A stretch of DNA of 64,000 bases, taken from Chimonanthus salicifolius. Its lineage: Eukaryota > Streptophyta > Magnoliopsida > Laurales > Calycanthaceae. This document shows, in pieces, positions 9,321 through 23,089 of this stretch. Every line of letters starts with the position of its first letter. Positions within the stretch are counted from its first letter, which is position 1. The translations under genes and the position numbers were made by a program. The notes under the pieces were generated by a model. That model did not search any database. It had not been told where the DNA came from and saw only the letters and a program-made list of their open reading frames with translations. The DNA is taken from positions 744,001-808,000 of the forward strand of contig CM023540.1 in NCBI GenBank assembly GCA_013350335.1, in the 5' to 3' direction.

Positions 9321-12191
9321 ACTCTACTAATTTCTCATTTAATTCTTAGGACAAATTTTTCTTCATTGTATTCTCCAAAAGCACCATCATTTTCTAGTAA
9401 GGTGACTCTTTCATCAAGCTCATTTTGCCTTTTGGTTAATTCTAATCTTAACTGTCTAATATCTCTTTTTGGTCATTTAATTCTCTTTGTAGATCTCCAA
9501 GAGTTAATGGTTTGTTTATAGTATGAATTTTTTCAGCCCTATTCATAAGGTCAATTAAGGAATAAGTTCGCGTAAGAAATGTTTCTTTTGTCCTTTTTGG
9601 GTAATATGGAGATTCATCATTTTTTGTTTGCGAACTCTCTCCTTCTTCTTCCCCTCCCAATTTTGAAATTTGATTTAAAAATTGAACTTTTTTCTCTGGA
9701 TCAGGGATATTATCAATCATTTCAAGGAGTAATTTTTGAGGGCAGTTAGGACACGAATATGCATACCAAGATCCTCATCAGAGGGTAATGATCATTCTCC
9801 TTCAGTACCCTCATCATCAAAATTACATGTACATGCTTGAAATTGTTTAATGAGTTGAAGATGAGGAACATTTTCTTCAACACTGGATTCATCAGTTGAT
9901 GAGCTAGACTCATGTTCTTCTTAGGAATTTAATTCAGAGTCTTCTCTATCAGAAATTTCTTCATCATCCTCTTTAGTAATTTTTCTAAGTTTCTTCTTAG
10001 GATATTTTTCCTTTTTGAAACATTTGTTTGAATAATGACCCTTTTTTCCACAAGTATAGCAAGTAGGTATTTTTCCAGTTGGGTTTTCTCTTTTAGGATA
10101 TTTTTTAGATTTTCTTTTGAATAAAGGTGTATCATAATTTTTCTTTGAGAATTGATTCTTAGATCTGCTATATTTGTATTTCTTCATCATTTTATTTCTT
10201 CTTTCGGGGATAAATCTAGAACGCGAAGGTTTTCTTTTTGATTCTGGTGTTTGGTCCAAACCAAATTGGAAGCAGAAATCTCCTAATTCTCTATCTCCAG
10301 CGTATTTTCTCATTTTTTCAGCTTGTTTACTGATCTTTAAGTCAGTGCAGAGAGCAATGCTAACCTTATTAATCCTTTATATAATTCCTCCGAATGTCAA
10401 CATGCTGTAATTAGTAGTACCATCCATTTCTTCTCTCAAGGAGTTACACACCTTTTCAGCAAACAAGGGTGGTAATTCAGATATGAACCTTTCTTTCCAA
10501 ATATCGGAATTACAATCATTCAGTTGGTATACCTTTGATAAAAATACATCTTTATACCAACGAAATTCTCCTAAGGTTCTACATCTTAGACGATGTAATT
10601 GCTGCCGATTTTTTTCCTTAATTAGAGCAATTCCTCCAGTGAATTCATTGAGGATGCATAAAAGTAGGACACTGACACAATTAGATTGTGTTTCATAATT
10701 TTCAGGGTTTTGACTAGTGCCTGCTTCAAGTTTGATATTGGGATCTACTAAATTTCCTGTGATTTTATCTCTGTATATAATTCTTCCATATTCATCTAAT
10801 TTGATAGCATTTTCATTTTCAAGTCTTTGGGCTCCAGATAATCCATAATTCCACCATCCTCTTAATATCCCATTGAAAGAGGTGGTTATCATGAGAAAGA
10901 TGTTTCTTGGAGTGTTTCCCCTAACTTCACAAGCATTAGAATATATCAGCATACTGTGGACCATTTGGATTATTTGATATTCGGTTAATCCATCTAAATT
11001 CCATTCATAGAAGGAATTTCCCGAATATGATAGGTCCTGAGTATACGTATATGGGGCTTCTTCAAGTTGCAGATCTACAGGAGTTGGTCTAGAATAATAA
11101 TTCTTTGTTGTAGGCAATTCTGCTTGGGGATTCCATTTCTTTAAGCGGTTTATTAGCAAGTTTTCTGACACAGGGACTCTGAGGATGCTAAATCCTTTTC
11201 CCCCAACATTGAGACTTTCCATTCTAGTAGTTATTCCTTTTGCATTTCATTTGTCATTTTAAACGGTCCTTCTTGCAAAATAATTCCTGATGGCAATTTT
11301 CTAGGAACATATATCGCATTTGCAGGGATTTCTTCTGAACTTTCTTCTTTCCCTTTATTTAATTCTGGTTTTGTTCTAATTGTTCTTTCTATCCTTTCCG
11401 TTTGTTCTCCAATGGTTAATAAGGATAGATTAGCGTAATTATTTTGTTCAATTATATCTCCAAGGCTCCTTGCTATGTCAATACCATTTATTTCGGTTTT
11501 TTATTCAAATATGGATCCATTTTTTATAGGCATAGCAAAATTCTTGGTTTCTTTTGAGGCAGAAATATCAAGTTTCTTCCATGGTGGGTGAGATCTTTGA
11601 ATCTCTTTTCCTTCAACGTCTTTCCATGTCCTAGATGTTTTTCCTATAACTCTTATTTGTTTTGCGCTTTGGGTTTCTTCTTTTTATCTTTCCGTTTCTT
11701 AAAATATTCCATAAACCAATCAAAGAAAGGTATATTTCTTTCTTCTTCTTCTTCCATTCGGTAATACCATAACCCTCTCATTTTCTCTTTTTCTTCTAAG
11801 CTAAAGGTTTTGAAAAACCAATTTGTTAGAGGGTGATTTTTCAGATTTTCTCGCAGGTACGATTTGTTAATTTCAAATTTTTTTTTTTACGGTTTCCTCT
11901 AGCTTTTGGATAGTAACCACTCTTATGAATCCATGGAGGAAAACATTCTCACTGGGATTGTAGGTTCTTTCTGATGAAGTTCTTTTATATATAGGGTGTT
12001 CCATTCCACTTTCTTTATTTCTAAAAACCTTTTGATCCATTTCTTCCTTTTCACTACTTTTTTTATCATCATCGACATCTTCTTGTTTAAAACTTCTTCT
12101 TCCTTCTGTGTAGCTGGCAAATCTTCTTCTAGCCTTTTCCATTTTTCTTCTAAAATTGACTTCAACATTACCATTTGGTAATTTGACTATG
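9321..12191 (-). pseudogene. Copy 2: capsid protein region with zinc knuckle and spacer
   Basis: Read on the minus strand, this holds a charged linker from the movement protein (11240-12190), a capsid core (10377-11222, with GILRGWWNYGLSGAQ), a basic nucleic-acid-binding part with CCHC knuckle CYTCGKKGHYSNKC (10020-10061), then an acidic serine-rich spacer and a coiled-coil-like stretch. A TAA follows the core at 10377-10379, where copies 6, 8 and 9 have CAA. Further frame breaks lie near 11230, 11500, 9920 and 9740. The capsid core packs the DNA genome; the knuckle binds nucleic acid. Confidence 0.85.
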
Positions 12192-12251
12192 CTTTAATAA
12201 TAATGTGTTTATCCCATGGAAACAAACTTTAATAATAATGTGTTTATCCCA
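12192..12251. repeat. 25-bp direct repeat at the copy 2/copy 3 inversion joint
   Basis: The same 25 bases, beginning CTTTAATAATAATG and ending TTTATCCCA, occur at 12192-12216 and 12227-12251, ten bases apart. Only the second belongs to the continuous plus-strand movement protein sequence. Minus-strand capsid linker lies to the left. The extra copy looks like filler DNA from a template switch. Confidence 0.8.
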
Positions 12252-12400
12252 AAAGTTATCAGCTGGGAAGAAGTTGTTCTCCCTAGAAATTGGCAAATAG
12301 AAGACTTCACCCCAAGAGTAAATGAAATAACAGATGATTTACAAAGCATAGTCAAATTGCCAAATGGTAATGTTGAAGTCAATTTTAGAAGAAAAATGGA
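12216..12400 (+). pseudogene. Copy 3: movement protein C-terminal piece
   Basis: Starts within the movement protein at METNFNNNVFIPKVISWEEV and runs to NGNVEVNFRRK. The first two thirds of the domain are absent because of the inversion joint. In-frame with the following capsid linker. Confidence 0.8.
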
Positions 12401-15200
12401 AAAGGCTAGAAGAAGCTTTGCCAGCTACACAGAAGGAAGAAGAAGTTTTAAACTAGAAGAAGTCGATGATGATCAAAAAAGTAGTGAAAAGGAAGAAATG
12501 GATCAAAAGGTTTTTAGAAATAAAGAAAGTGGAATTGAACACCCTTTATATAAAAGAACTTCATCAGAAAGAACCTACAACCCCAGTGTGGAGTCATAAG
12601 AATGATTAGTATTCAAAAACCAAAGGAGGAACCAGTCAAAAAATTTGAAATAGATAAGCCATGTCTGAGAGAAAATCTAAAAAATCACCCTTTGAAAGAA
12701 TGGTTCTTCAAGAAATTTAACCTAGAAGAAAAAGAAAAAATGAGTGAATTATGGTATTACCAAATGGAAGAAGAAGAAAGAAATATACCTTTCTTTGATT
12801 GGTTTATGGAATATTTTAAGAAAGGGAAGGTTAAAGAGAAAGAAAAAACACATAAGAGTTATAGGAATAATGTCTAGGACATGGAAAGACGTTGAAGGAA
12901 AAGAAATAAAAAAATCTCACCTCCATGGAAAAAACTTGATATTTCTGCATCAAAAGAAACTAAGAATTATGCTATGCCTATCAAAGATGGGTCTATATTT
13001 GAATCAAAAACTGAAATAAATGGCATTGACGTAGCAAAAAGTCTTGGAGATATAATTGAACAAAATAATTATACCAATCTAGCCTTATTAATCATTGGAG
13101 AACAAACAGATAGGATAGAAAGAACAATTAGAGCAAAACCAGAATTCGGTAAAGGAAAAGAAGAAAGTTCAGAAGAAATCCCTGCAAATGCAATATATGT
13201 TCCTAGAAAATTGCCATCAGGAATTATTTTGCAAGAAGAACCGTTTAAAATGATAGATGAAATGCAAAAAGAATTAGCTACTACAATGTAGAGCCACAAT
13301 GTTGGAGGAAAAGGATTTAGTATCCTTAGAGTCTTTGCAGCAAGAATTTGCTAGTAAATCGCCTAAAGAAACAGGAATCCCCAGGCTGAATTGCCGACAA
13401 CAAAGAATTATTATTCCAGACCAACTCCTGTAGATCTGCAACTTGAAGAAGTCCCATGTACGTATACTCAGGACCTATCATATTCGAGAAATTCCTTATA
13501 TAAATGGAATCTAGATGGATTAACTGAATATAAAATAATCCAAGTGGTCCATAGTATGCTGATATATTCTAATGCTTGCGAAGTTAGGGGGAAACACTCT
13601 GAGAAACATCTTTCTCATGATAACCACCTCTTTCAACGGGATATTAGGAGGATGGTGGAATTATGGATTATCTGGAGCCCAAAGATGTGAAATTGAAAAT
13701 GTTGTCAAACTAGATGAATATGGAAAAATGATATACAGAGATAAAATCATAGGAAATTTAGTAGATCCCAATATCAAACTTGAAGCAGGCACTAGTCAAG
13801 TCCCTGAAAATTATGAAACACAATCCGATTGTGTCAGTGTCCTACTTTTATGCATCCTCAATGAATTCACTGGAGGAATTGCTCTAATTAAGGAGAAAAA
13901 TCGGCAGCAATTACATCGTCTAAGATGTAGAACCTTAGGAGAATTTCGTTGGTATAAAGACGTATTTTTATCAAAGGTATACCAACTGAATGATTATAAT
14001 TCTGATATTTGGAAAGAAAGGTTCATATCTGGATTACCACCCTTGTTTGCTGAAAAGGTGCGTAACTCCTTGAGAGAAGAAATGCATGGTACTATTAATT
14101 ACAGTATGCTGACATTCGGAGGAATTATATAAAGGATTAATAAGGTCGGCATTTAGCTCTGCACTGACTTAAGGATTAGTAAACAAGCTAAAAAAATGAG
14201 AAAATACGCTGGAGACAATGAATTAGGAGATTTCTGCTTCCAATTTGGTTTGGACCAAACACCAGAATCAAAAAGAAAACCTTCGCGTTCTAGATTTATC
14301 CCCAAAAGAAAAAATAAAATGATGAAGAAATACAAATATAGCATATCCAAGAGTCAATTCTCAAAGAAAAATTATGATACTCCTTTATTCAAAGGGAAAT
14401 CTAAAAAATATCCTAAAAGAGAAAACCCAACTGGAAAAATACCTACTTGCTATACATGTGGAAAAAAGGGTCATTATTCAAACAAATGTTTCAAAAAGGA
14501 AAAATATCCTAAGAGGAAACTTAGAAAAATTACTAAAGAGGATGATGAAGAAATTTCTGATAGAGAAGACTCTGAATTAAATTCCCAAGAACAACATGAG
14601 TCTAGCTCATCAACTGATGAATCCAGTGTTGAAGAAAATGTTCGTCATCTTCAACTCATTAAACAATTTCAAGCATGTACATGTAATTATGATAATGATG
14701 GTACTGAGGAAGAATGGTCATTACCCTCTGATGAAGATCTTGGTATTCATATTCGTGTCCTTACTACCCCTCAAAAATTGCTCCTTGAAGTGATTGATAA
14801 TATTCCTGATCCAGAGAGAAAGGTTCAATTTTTAAATCAAATTTCAAAATTGGGAGGGGAAGAAGAATGAGAGAGTTCACAACCCAAAAATGATGAATCT
14901 CCATATTACCCAAAAAAGACAAAAGAAACATTTCATACGCCAACTTATTCCCTAATAGACCTCATGGATAGAGCTGAAAAAATCCATACTATAAACAAAC
15001 CATTAACTCTTAGAGATCTACAAAGAGAATTAAATGACCAAAAAAGAGAAATCAGAGAATTAAGATTAGAGTTAACCAAAATGCAAAATGAGCTTGATGA
15101 AAGAGTCACTTTACCAGAAAATGATGATGCTTTTGGAGAATATAATGAAGAAAAATTTGTCCAAAGAATTAAAGGAGAAATTAGCAGAGTCTCTACTGGA
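12401..15200 (+). pseudogene. Copy 3: capsid protein region with zinc knuckle and spacer
   Basis: Contains the linker (SFASYTEGRRSF...), the core (13391-14132, WWNYGLSGAQ), a basic domain and an intact CCHC knuckle at 14448-14489. Lesions: loss of about 20 bases near 12590 (the ENDFLHG motif) giving a stop, a frame break near 12850, TAG at 13289, two overlapping frames around 13600, TAA at 14130-14132 (shared with copies 2, 4, 5), and TGA at 14868-14870 in place of a glycine codon. The spacer holds a coiled-coil-like segment (LQRELNDQKREIRELRLEL). Confidence 0.85.
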
Positions 15201-15560
15201 GTAATCCCTACGAAATGCATCTATCAACAGTGGAGAGTCCAGGTGAAAATAAAAATAAAAAATTTTGAGAAAATTGTTAATGCCATTATTGACACTGGAG
15301 AAGATTTAAATGTCATTAGATTGGGAATCGTCCCTATTGAATTTACAAGTGAGTCAAAACAATTTGTATCTGCTGCCAATGGAACAAGTATTTCCATAGA
15401 AATAAAAATTCCAAATGTTCATGTTTGCTTCCAAGGAGTTTGTGTTACTTCACCCTTTATTATTTCAGAAGATATTGTTAATGATGTACTCCTTGGATCC
15501 CCGTTTATCCTTTTAATCCAACCTTGTTCAGTAAACACTAAGGGAATCTCTACAAATATC
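15201..15560 (+). pseudogene. Copy 3: aspartic protease
   Basis: The domain is open throughout, in a 255-codon frame shared with the spacer. The active site reads DTGED (15291-15305) where sister copies have DTGAD or DTGVD; the alanine/valine position after DTG is normally small, so activity would be doubtful. LLGSPFILLIQPCSVN follows. Confidence 0.85.
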
Positions 15561-16404
15561 AAAGGCATAGATGTAAATCATGATTTCATAGATGATCCCT
15601 GTGAAACAAAGATCCAAAAGATAAACCAAATCATAGCCACCAAAGAAAATTATGTAAATGGACTAAAAAATGAAATAAAAAATGCCCAAATTACAAAAAT
15701 TTTGGAGCAAGATAATTTAAAGAAAAGATAAAAAATCTCACAGAGCAATTTGAAAATGAATACTACTCTGAATTGCCCTCTGCATTCTGGAATAGAAAGA
15801 GGCATATTGTAAGTCTACCATACATTAAAGGGTTTGATGAAAAGGATATTCCTACAAAAGCCCGTCCATCCCAAATGGGTGCAAAACATTTAAAACTTTG
15901 TCAAGAAGTAATAAGTGATTTATTAAAAAAGGGATTGATCAGAAAAAACAAATCCTCTTGGAGTTGTACGACATTCTATGTCTTAAAGGCTGCTGAAATA
16001 GAAAGAGGAGTTCCAAGATTGGTTATCAATTATAAGCCTTTAAACAAAGTATTGCAATCTATTAGGTATCCCCTGCCTAATACGCAAGACTTGCTTAACA
16101 GGCTAAACAATGCCAAAACATTTTCAAAATTCGACTTAAAATCAGGATTTTGGCAAATTCAGATAAAAGAAGAGGATAGATATAAAACTGCATTTGCAGT
16201 CCCCATGGGACATTATGAATGGAATGTTATGCCCTTTGGATTAAAAAATGCCCCATCTGAATTTCAAAATATCACGAATAATATATTTCATCCTACACAG
16301 AGTTTACCATTGTTTACATAGATGACATTCTTATCTTTTCAGAATCAGTGGATCAACATTGGAAACATTTGAGTATATTCAAAAGAATTATAAAAGAAAA
16401 TGGT
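15561..16404 (+). pseudogene. Copy 3: RT N-terminal half, truncated
   Basis: Contains the pre-RT segment (ATKENYVNGLKNEIK), a frame break near 15730, then RKRHIVSLPYIKGF, FDLKSGFWQIQI and MPFGLKNAPSEFQ. A one-base loss near 16290 disrupts the run-up to YIDD (16315-16326). The copy stops at 16404, where plus-strand RT joins minus-strand ORF4, so RNase H is missing. Confidence 0.85.
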
Positions 16405-17436
16405 CTATTCTTCTAAAATATGTTTAATCTTTTCTTCAAAATTAACAGATTCAACGGACATATCCATAGGATCAGGGGATTTTTCACGAGCAATTTCTTT
16501 AGCAATTTTCTTGGCTAAGAGATCAGCCATGATCGTTTCATTCTCAAGAGGATTTTCATCTGAAAGAGGATCATTAGTCTTTTCAGGAGGAGAGATTTGA
16601 TTCAAAATTCTATCATAAGTATCATTCTCGATTTTAGGCCACCATTTTTGGTACATAGTTTGAAAAAGACAAGTGTGACCATATAAATCTTTTTTCACCT
16701 CAAATTTCCATTGGAGAATGTATGGAATATGGAACTTCGCAAAGAAACGAAGAACATTAATCATATCACAAGAGACATTTTCTTCAACTTAGCCAAATTT
16801 AATAAATAGATAACGAAAATTATCCAGAAGGATTTTCTGGGAAGCACCAAAATGAGACCACCAAGTGAAGAGAAACCAAGATGGGAAATTGTGGTGAATG
16901 GGAGTGACATCAAGACTTTCTTCTTTGAATCTAATAAACCAAGAATGACTGTACTGACGATTTTGCCACATTAACGCAGATTTCCATGCGTCAATATAAT
17001 CCCAATAATTAAAGAACTCAGTCGAATTATAGAGCTGGACTGGTCTTGTCATGTAAAGAGGACCATCCCAACCTTCCTTAGTGAGGATTTTAAGAATAGT
17101 TAACTTTGAATAGGTGATGATACCATTTGCATTTTTGTTGTGGAAGATGAGGACGCTTTTCGTCCGATGTAAAATATTGAGATACCATTCATGCTTTTTT
17201 CTCTTGTCCAGGGAATAATAATGAAGTCCCTTTCCAAAGAGAAAATATACATTATCTTCAACAGATCTTTCTTCCATAAGACAATCTGAAGTAACAAGAA
17301 TTCTGTTACCAGTGTAAAGATGTAATTCTGATTGACTTGGGACTTTTGTTGGAGTAAAACCCTTTTGGCTTTCTTCTTGTTCTGCCAATTTCTCCTTTCC
17401 TTTCTTCTGGATGAATGGAGAAGAACTACTCGCCAT
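16405..17436 (-). pseudogene. Copy 4: ORF4, C-terminus missing
   Basis: ATG at 17436. The frame is open except for a TAA at 16789-16791, where other copies have a glutamine codon in FGQVEE. All conserved blocks up to NFEEKIKHILEE are present; the terminal ~90 residues are lost at the 16405 joint. Function unknown. Confidence 0.85.
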
Positions 17437-18985
17437 TTTGTCTTCCTTGAAGAAATTCTCTAGTAAGAAAATCAAGGAGAGAATTAGAATTTCCATTGAT
17501 AAATTCAATCTTGAACTCAAAGACAGATAAAATGGCTTGCCATCTGGCAAATATTTGTTTTGAAACAAGATTTTTCACATCCTTTTCTAGAATTTCTTTT
17601 GCAGCCTTGGCGTCTACTCTGATGAGAAATTCTTTGTTTAATAAATCATGTTGGAATTTTGTTACACAGAGAACAATGGCAAGAACTTCCTTTTTGATGG
17701 TTGAATATTTCTTTTAGGCTTCATTCCAAAGACCAGAATTGAATCTTATTAATTCTTCTTTTGAATCCTTTTGTTGTAAGAGGATTCCTCCATAACTGAT
17801 GTCAGAAGCATCTGTTTGTACTATTTTGAAGGCTTCTAGATCAGATAAACATCTGCAATGAAGATTTTTAACTCTTTCTTTAATCCTTTCTACAGCGTTG
17901 GTATGGTTGGAGGTCCATTCTTTACGATTTTTCTTTAATCTATCTTGGAGTAGTTTTTTATCTTTTGCCAAGTCTTGATAGAAGAAGGCTACATTATTTA
18001 ACATCTAAGAAATCTTTGTAACATATTTTTGTCTTTGATTTCATCTGGGAACTTATCAGGAAATTGAATTACTCTGTTGGTAGGAGTAATTTTTCTGTCT
18101 TCTATTTCAAATCCTAAGAATCTGATTTTCTATTGGAACAAATTCATTTTCCTTTTGGACAAGACTAGACCATTTTCTTTTGCAATTCTTTTGAATATAT
18201 TCAAATGTTTCCAATGTTGATCCACTGATTCTGAAAAGATAAGAATGTCATCAATGTAAACAATGGTAAACTGGGTGTAGGATGAAAAGATATTATTCAT
18301 GATATTTTGAAATTCAGATGGGGCATTTTTTAATCCAAATGGCATAACATTCCATTCATAATGTCCCATGGGGACGGCAAATGCAGTTTTATATCTATCT
18401 TCTTTTTTTAAAAGAATCTGCCAAAATCCTGATTTTAAGTCGAATTTTGAAAATATTTTGGCATTGTTTAGCCTGTTAAACAAGTATTGCGTATTAGGCA
18501 GGGGATACCTAATAGATTGCAATACTTTGTTTAGAGGCTTATAATTGATAACCAATCTTGGAACTCCTCTTTCAATTTCAGCGGCTTTTTCAACATAGAA
18601 TGCCGTACAGCTCCAAGATCAATCCCTTTTTTAATAAATCACTTATTTCTTCTTGACAAAGTTTTAAATGTTTTGCATCCATTTGGGATGGACGGGCTTT
18701 TGTAGGAATATCCTTTTCATCAAACCCTTTAATGTATGGTAGACTTACAATATGCCTCTTTCTATTCTAGAATGCAGAGGGCAATTCAGAGTAGCATTCA
18801 TTTTCAAATTGCACTGTGAGATTTTTTATTTTTTCTTTGAACTCTTCTTTCTCCAAATTTTTTGTAATTTGGGCAATTTTTATTTCACCTTTTAGTCCAT
18901 TTACATAATTCTCTTTGGTGGCTATGATTTGGTTTATCTTTTGGATTTTTGTTTCACATGGATTATCTATGAAATCAAGATATAC
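17437..18985 (-). pseudogene. Copy 4: RT-RNase H region
   Basis: RT with YIDDILIFSES (YIDD at 18247-18258) and RNase H with QTDASDISYGG. A stop near 17714 falls between NEA and KKYSTIKKE in RNase H. The RT-RNase H joint has frame changes near 18004 and 18130. About 20 bases are missing near 18620 (before KSPWSCTAFY). An amber-type change near 18767 hits the FWNRKRH motif. Confidence 0.9.
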
Positions 18986-19335
18986 ATTTATGCCTTTGAT
19001 ATTTGTAGAGATTCCCTTAGTATTTACTGAAAAAGGTTGGATCCAAGAAGTACATCATTAACAATATCTTCTGAAATAATAAAGGGTGAAGTAACACAGA
19101 CTCCTTGGAAGCAAACATGAACATTTGGAATTTTTCTTTCTATGGAAATACTTGTTCCATTGGCAGTAGATACAAATTGTTTTGACTCACTTGAAAATTC
19201 AATAAGGACGATCCTCAATCTAATGACATTTAAATCTGCTCCAGTGTCAATAATGGCATTAACATATTTATCAAAAAAATTTATTTTTATTTTCACCTGG
19301 ACTCTCCACTGTTGATAGATGCATTTAGTAGGGAT
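18986..19335 (-). pseudogene. Copy 4: aspartic protease
   Basis: Active site DTGAD at 19234-19248, with LNVIRLRIVLIEF downstream. The frame is open from KCIYQQW through SPFIISEDIVNDVLLGS. A short deletion near 19038 removes the SPFILLIQP block seen in other copies. Confidence 0.85.
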
Positions 19336-22195
19336 CACTCCAGTAGAGACTCTCCTAATTTCTCCTTTAATTCTTTGGACAAATTTTTCTTCATTGTATT
19401 CTCCAAAAGCACCATCATTTTCTAGTAAGGTGACTCTTTCATCAAGCTCATTTTGCCTTTTGGTTAATTATAATCTTAACTCTCTGATCTCTTTTTTTTT
19501 GGTCATTTAATTCTCTTTGTAGATCTCCAAGAGTTAATGGTTTGTTTATAGTATGAATTTTTTTAGCTCTATCCATGAGGTCTATTAAGGAATAAGTTGG
19601 CGTATGAAATGTTTCTTTTGTCTTTTTTGGGTAATATGGAGATTCATCATTTTTGGGTTGTGAACTCTCTCCTTCTTCTTCCCTTCCCAATTTTGAAATT
19701 TGATTTAAAAATTGAACCTTTTTTTTTGGATCAGGGATATTATCAATCATTTCAAGGAGCAATTTTTGAGGGGTAGGAAGGACACGAATATGAATACCAA
19801 GATCCTCATCAGAGGGTAATGACCATTCTTCCTCAGTACCATCATTATCAGAATTACATGTACATGCTTGAAATTGTTTAATGAGTTGAAGATTAGGAAT
19901 ATTTTCTTCAAAACTAGATTCATCAGTTGAGGAACCAGATTCATAATCTTCTTGGGAACTTAATTCAGATTCTTCTTTATTAGAAATTTCTTCATCATCT
20001 TCTTTAGTAATCCTTTCAAGTTTCTTTTTAGGATATTTTTTCCTTTTTGAAACATTTGTTTGAATAATGACCCTTTTTTCCACAAGTATAGCAAGTACGT
20101 ATTTTTCCAGTTGGGTTTTCTCTTTCAGGATATTTTTTAGATTTTCTTTTGAATAAAGGAGTATCATAATTTTTCTTTGAGAATTGACTCTTGGATCTGC
20201 TATATTTGTATTTCTTCATCATTTTATTTCTTCTTTCGAGGATAAATCTAGAATGCGGAGGTTTTCTTTTTTATTCTGGTGTTTGGTCCAAACAAATTGG
20301 AAGCAAAAATCTCCTAATTCTCTCTCTCCAGCGTATTTTCTCATTTTTTCAGCTTGTTTACTAATCCTTAAGTCAGTGCAGAGCGAAATGCCGACCCTAT
20401 TAATTCTTTATATAATTCCTCCGAATGTCAGCATGCTGTAATTAATAGTACCATGCATTTCTTCTCTCAAGGAGTTACGCACCTTTTCACCAAACAAGGG
20501 TGGTAATCCAGATATGAACCTTTCTTTCCAAATATCAGAATTATAATCATTCAGTTGGTATACCTTTGATAAAAATACGTCTTTATACCAACGAAATTCT
20601 CCTAAGGTTCTACATCTTAGACGATGTAATTGCTGCCGATTTTTCTCCTTAATTAGAGCAATTCCTCCAGTGAATTCATTGAGGATGCATAAAAGTAGGA
20701 CACTGACACAATCGGATTGTGTTTCATAATTTTCAGGGACTTGACTAGTGCCTGCTTCAAGTTTGATATTGGGATCTACTAAATTTCCTGTGATTTTATC
20801 TCTGTATATCATTTTTCCATATTCATCTAATTTGACAGCAATTTCAATTTCAAGTCTTTGGGCTCCAGATAATCCATAATTCCACCATCCTCTTAACATC
20901 CTATTGAAAGAGGTGGTTATCATGAGAAAGTTGTTTCTTGGAGTGTTTCCCCTAACTTCACAAGCATTAGAATATATCAACATACTATGGACCATTTGGA
21001 TTATTTGATATTCAGTTAATCCATCTAAATTCCATTCATATAAGGAATTTCCCGAATATGATAGGTCCTGAGTAAACGTATATGGGGCTTCTTCAAGTTG
21101 CAGATCTACAGGAGTTGGTCTGGAATAATAATTCTTTGTTGTAGGCAGTTCTACTTGGGGATTCCATTTCTTTAAGCGGTTTATTAGCAAGTTTTCTGAC
21201 GTAGAGACTCTGAGGATGCTAAATCCTTTTCCCCCAACATTGAGACTTTCCATTCTAGTAGTTAATTCTTTTTGCATTTCATCTGTCATTTTAAATGGTC
21301 CTTCTTGCAAAATAATTCCTTGTGGCAATTTTCTAGGAACATATATCGCATTTGTATGAATTTCTTCTGAACTTTATTCTTTCCCTTTATTTAATTCTGG
21401 TTTTGTTCTAATTGTTCTTTCTATCCTATCCGTTTGTTCTCCAATGGTTAATAAGGATAGATTAGCGTAATTATTTTGTTCAATTATATCTCCAAGGCTC
21501 CTTGCTATGTCAATACCATTTATTTCGATTTTTTATTCAAATATAGACCCATCTTTGATAGGCATAGCATAATTCTTATTTTCGTTTGATGCAGAAATAT
21601 CAAGTTTTTTCCATGGAGGTGAGATGTTTGGATTTCTTTCCTTCAACGTCTTTCCATGTCCTAGACGTTCTTCCTATAACTCTTATGTGTTTTGGACTTT
21701 GGGTTTCTTCTTCTTTGATTTTCCCTTTCTTAAAGTATTCCATAAACCAATCAAAGAAAGGTTATTTCTTTCTTCTTCTTCCATTTGGTAATACCATAAT
21801 TCTCTCATTTTTTCTTTTTCTTCTAGGTTAAATTTCTTGAAGAACCATTCTTTCAAAGGGTGACTTTTCAGATTTTCTCTTAGATATGGCTTATCTATTT
21901 CAATTTTTTTTGACAGGTTCTTCCTCAGGCTTTTGGATACTCACCTTTCTTATGACTCCATGGAGGAAATCATTCTCACTAGGGTTGTAGGTTCTTTTTG
22001 ACAAGGTTCTTTTGTACACAGGGTGTTCAATTCCACTTTCTTTATTTTTGAAAACCTTTTGATCCATTTCTTCCTTTTCACTACTTTTTTGGTCATCATC
22101 TATTTCTTCTAATCTAAAACTTTTTCTTCCTTCTGTGTAACTGGCAAAGCTTCTTCTAGCTTTATGCATTTTTCTTCTGAAGTTAACTTCAACAT
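19336..22195 (-). pseudogene. Copy 4: capsid protein region with zinc knuckle and spacer
   Basis: The core is a 306-codon open block (20408-21328, PTPVDLQLEEAPYTF...WWNYGLSGAQ), ended by the shared TAA at 20408-20410. The knuckle CYTCGKKGHYSNKC is intact (20052-20093). An acidic Ser/Glu-rich spacer and coiled-coil-like segment follow. The charged N-terminal linker is split into several frames between 21330 and 22190. Confidence 0.85.
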
Positions 22196-23089
22196 TTCCA
22201 TTTGGTAATTTAACTATACTTTACAAAGCATCTGTTATTTCATTTACTCTTGGGGTGACGTCTTCTATTTGCCAATTTCTAGGGAGAACAACTTCTTCCC
22301 AGCTGATAACTTTTGGGATAAACACATTATTATTAAAGTTTGTTTCCATGAGGACCGTGGTTTTTTCTTTATCAACCTTGTCTCTATAGGCTATCATGGG
22401 AAAGATAGAGATCATGGATTTGTAAAATACATTAAACTATAGCAAAAGGTTTACTTCTTGGACTCATCTTTAAACCTTTACTTTGGAATCCAATAGTTGC
22501 ACAGTCAAGAACATTGTCATCATGAGCATCTACTGTGATATTTAGGAAACAGTTCAAATAAACAGGTCCGTTGCAGAGACTTGATTCAATCATGGCATAC
22601 AGAGAATCATCAAACTCATCATGTCTCTAATCTCGCACATAAGCAGATACAGAAACATTTAATCCTCATCGGAACAAAGGTTTGATTCCTACCTGAATTA
22701 ATCCTATGTGTAGATAGTTGTATTTGGTTCTGATTTGTTCAATCATATTCTTTCAAGAATTCTAATTGTCAGCTTTCCTCTAAAGAGGGAGACAGTTTTT
22801 TCAGCAGTTTTGATGTGGTAATCATTTTGCTCTTCAAATATGCCATTACTATATATTTCTGCTACAGGTAATGCTGGCATTTTCCAATTCGATATGGCTT
22901 GGTCAAAGTTTTCATAAACCTTTTCTTCAGAATTTTTTTTTTCTAGATTTTCTTTAGCTATACTGGGATGAGGAAAGCTGGACAAAGCAGATTGGTAAGA
23001 TGAGGAAGATGAAGTAGACTATTAGAATGATGCTGAAATGACTTAAACCAATTCTTAAAAAGTTTTGTTTTTCCTTTAGAATTTTCCAT
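22196..23089 (-). pseudogene. Copy 4: movement protein (start of ORF3)
   Basis: ORF3 begins with ATG at 23089 (MENSKGKTKLF) after a Ser-rich leader segment. The domain is of the 30K type used for cell-to-cell spread; the recognisable block is DSLYAM.ESSLC.GPVYFNCFPNI and VLDCATIGFQSKG. Stops or frame breaks lie near 23020, 22740, 22630 and 22440, so only fragments are open. Confidence 0.8.
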
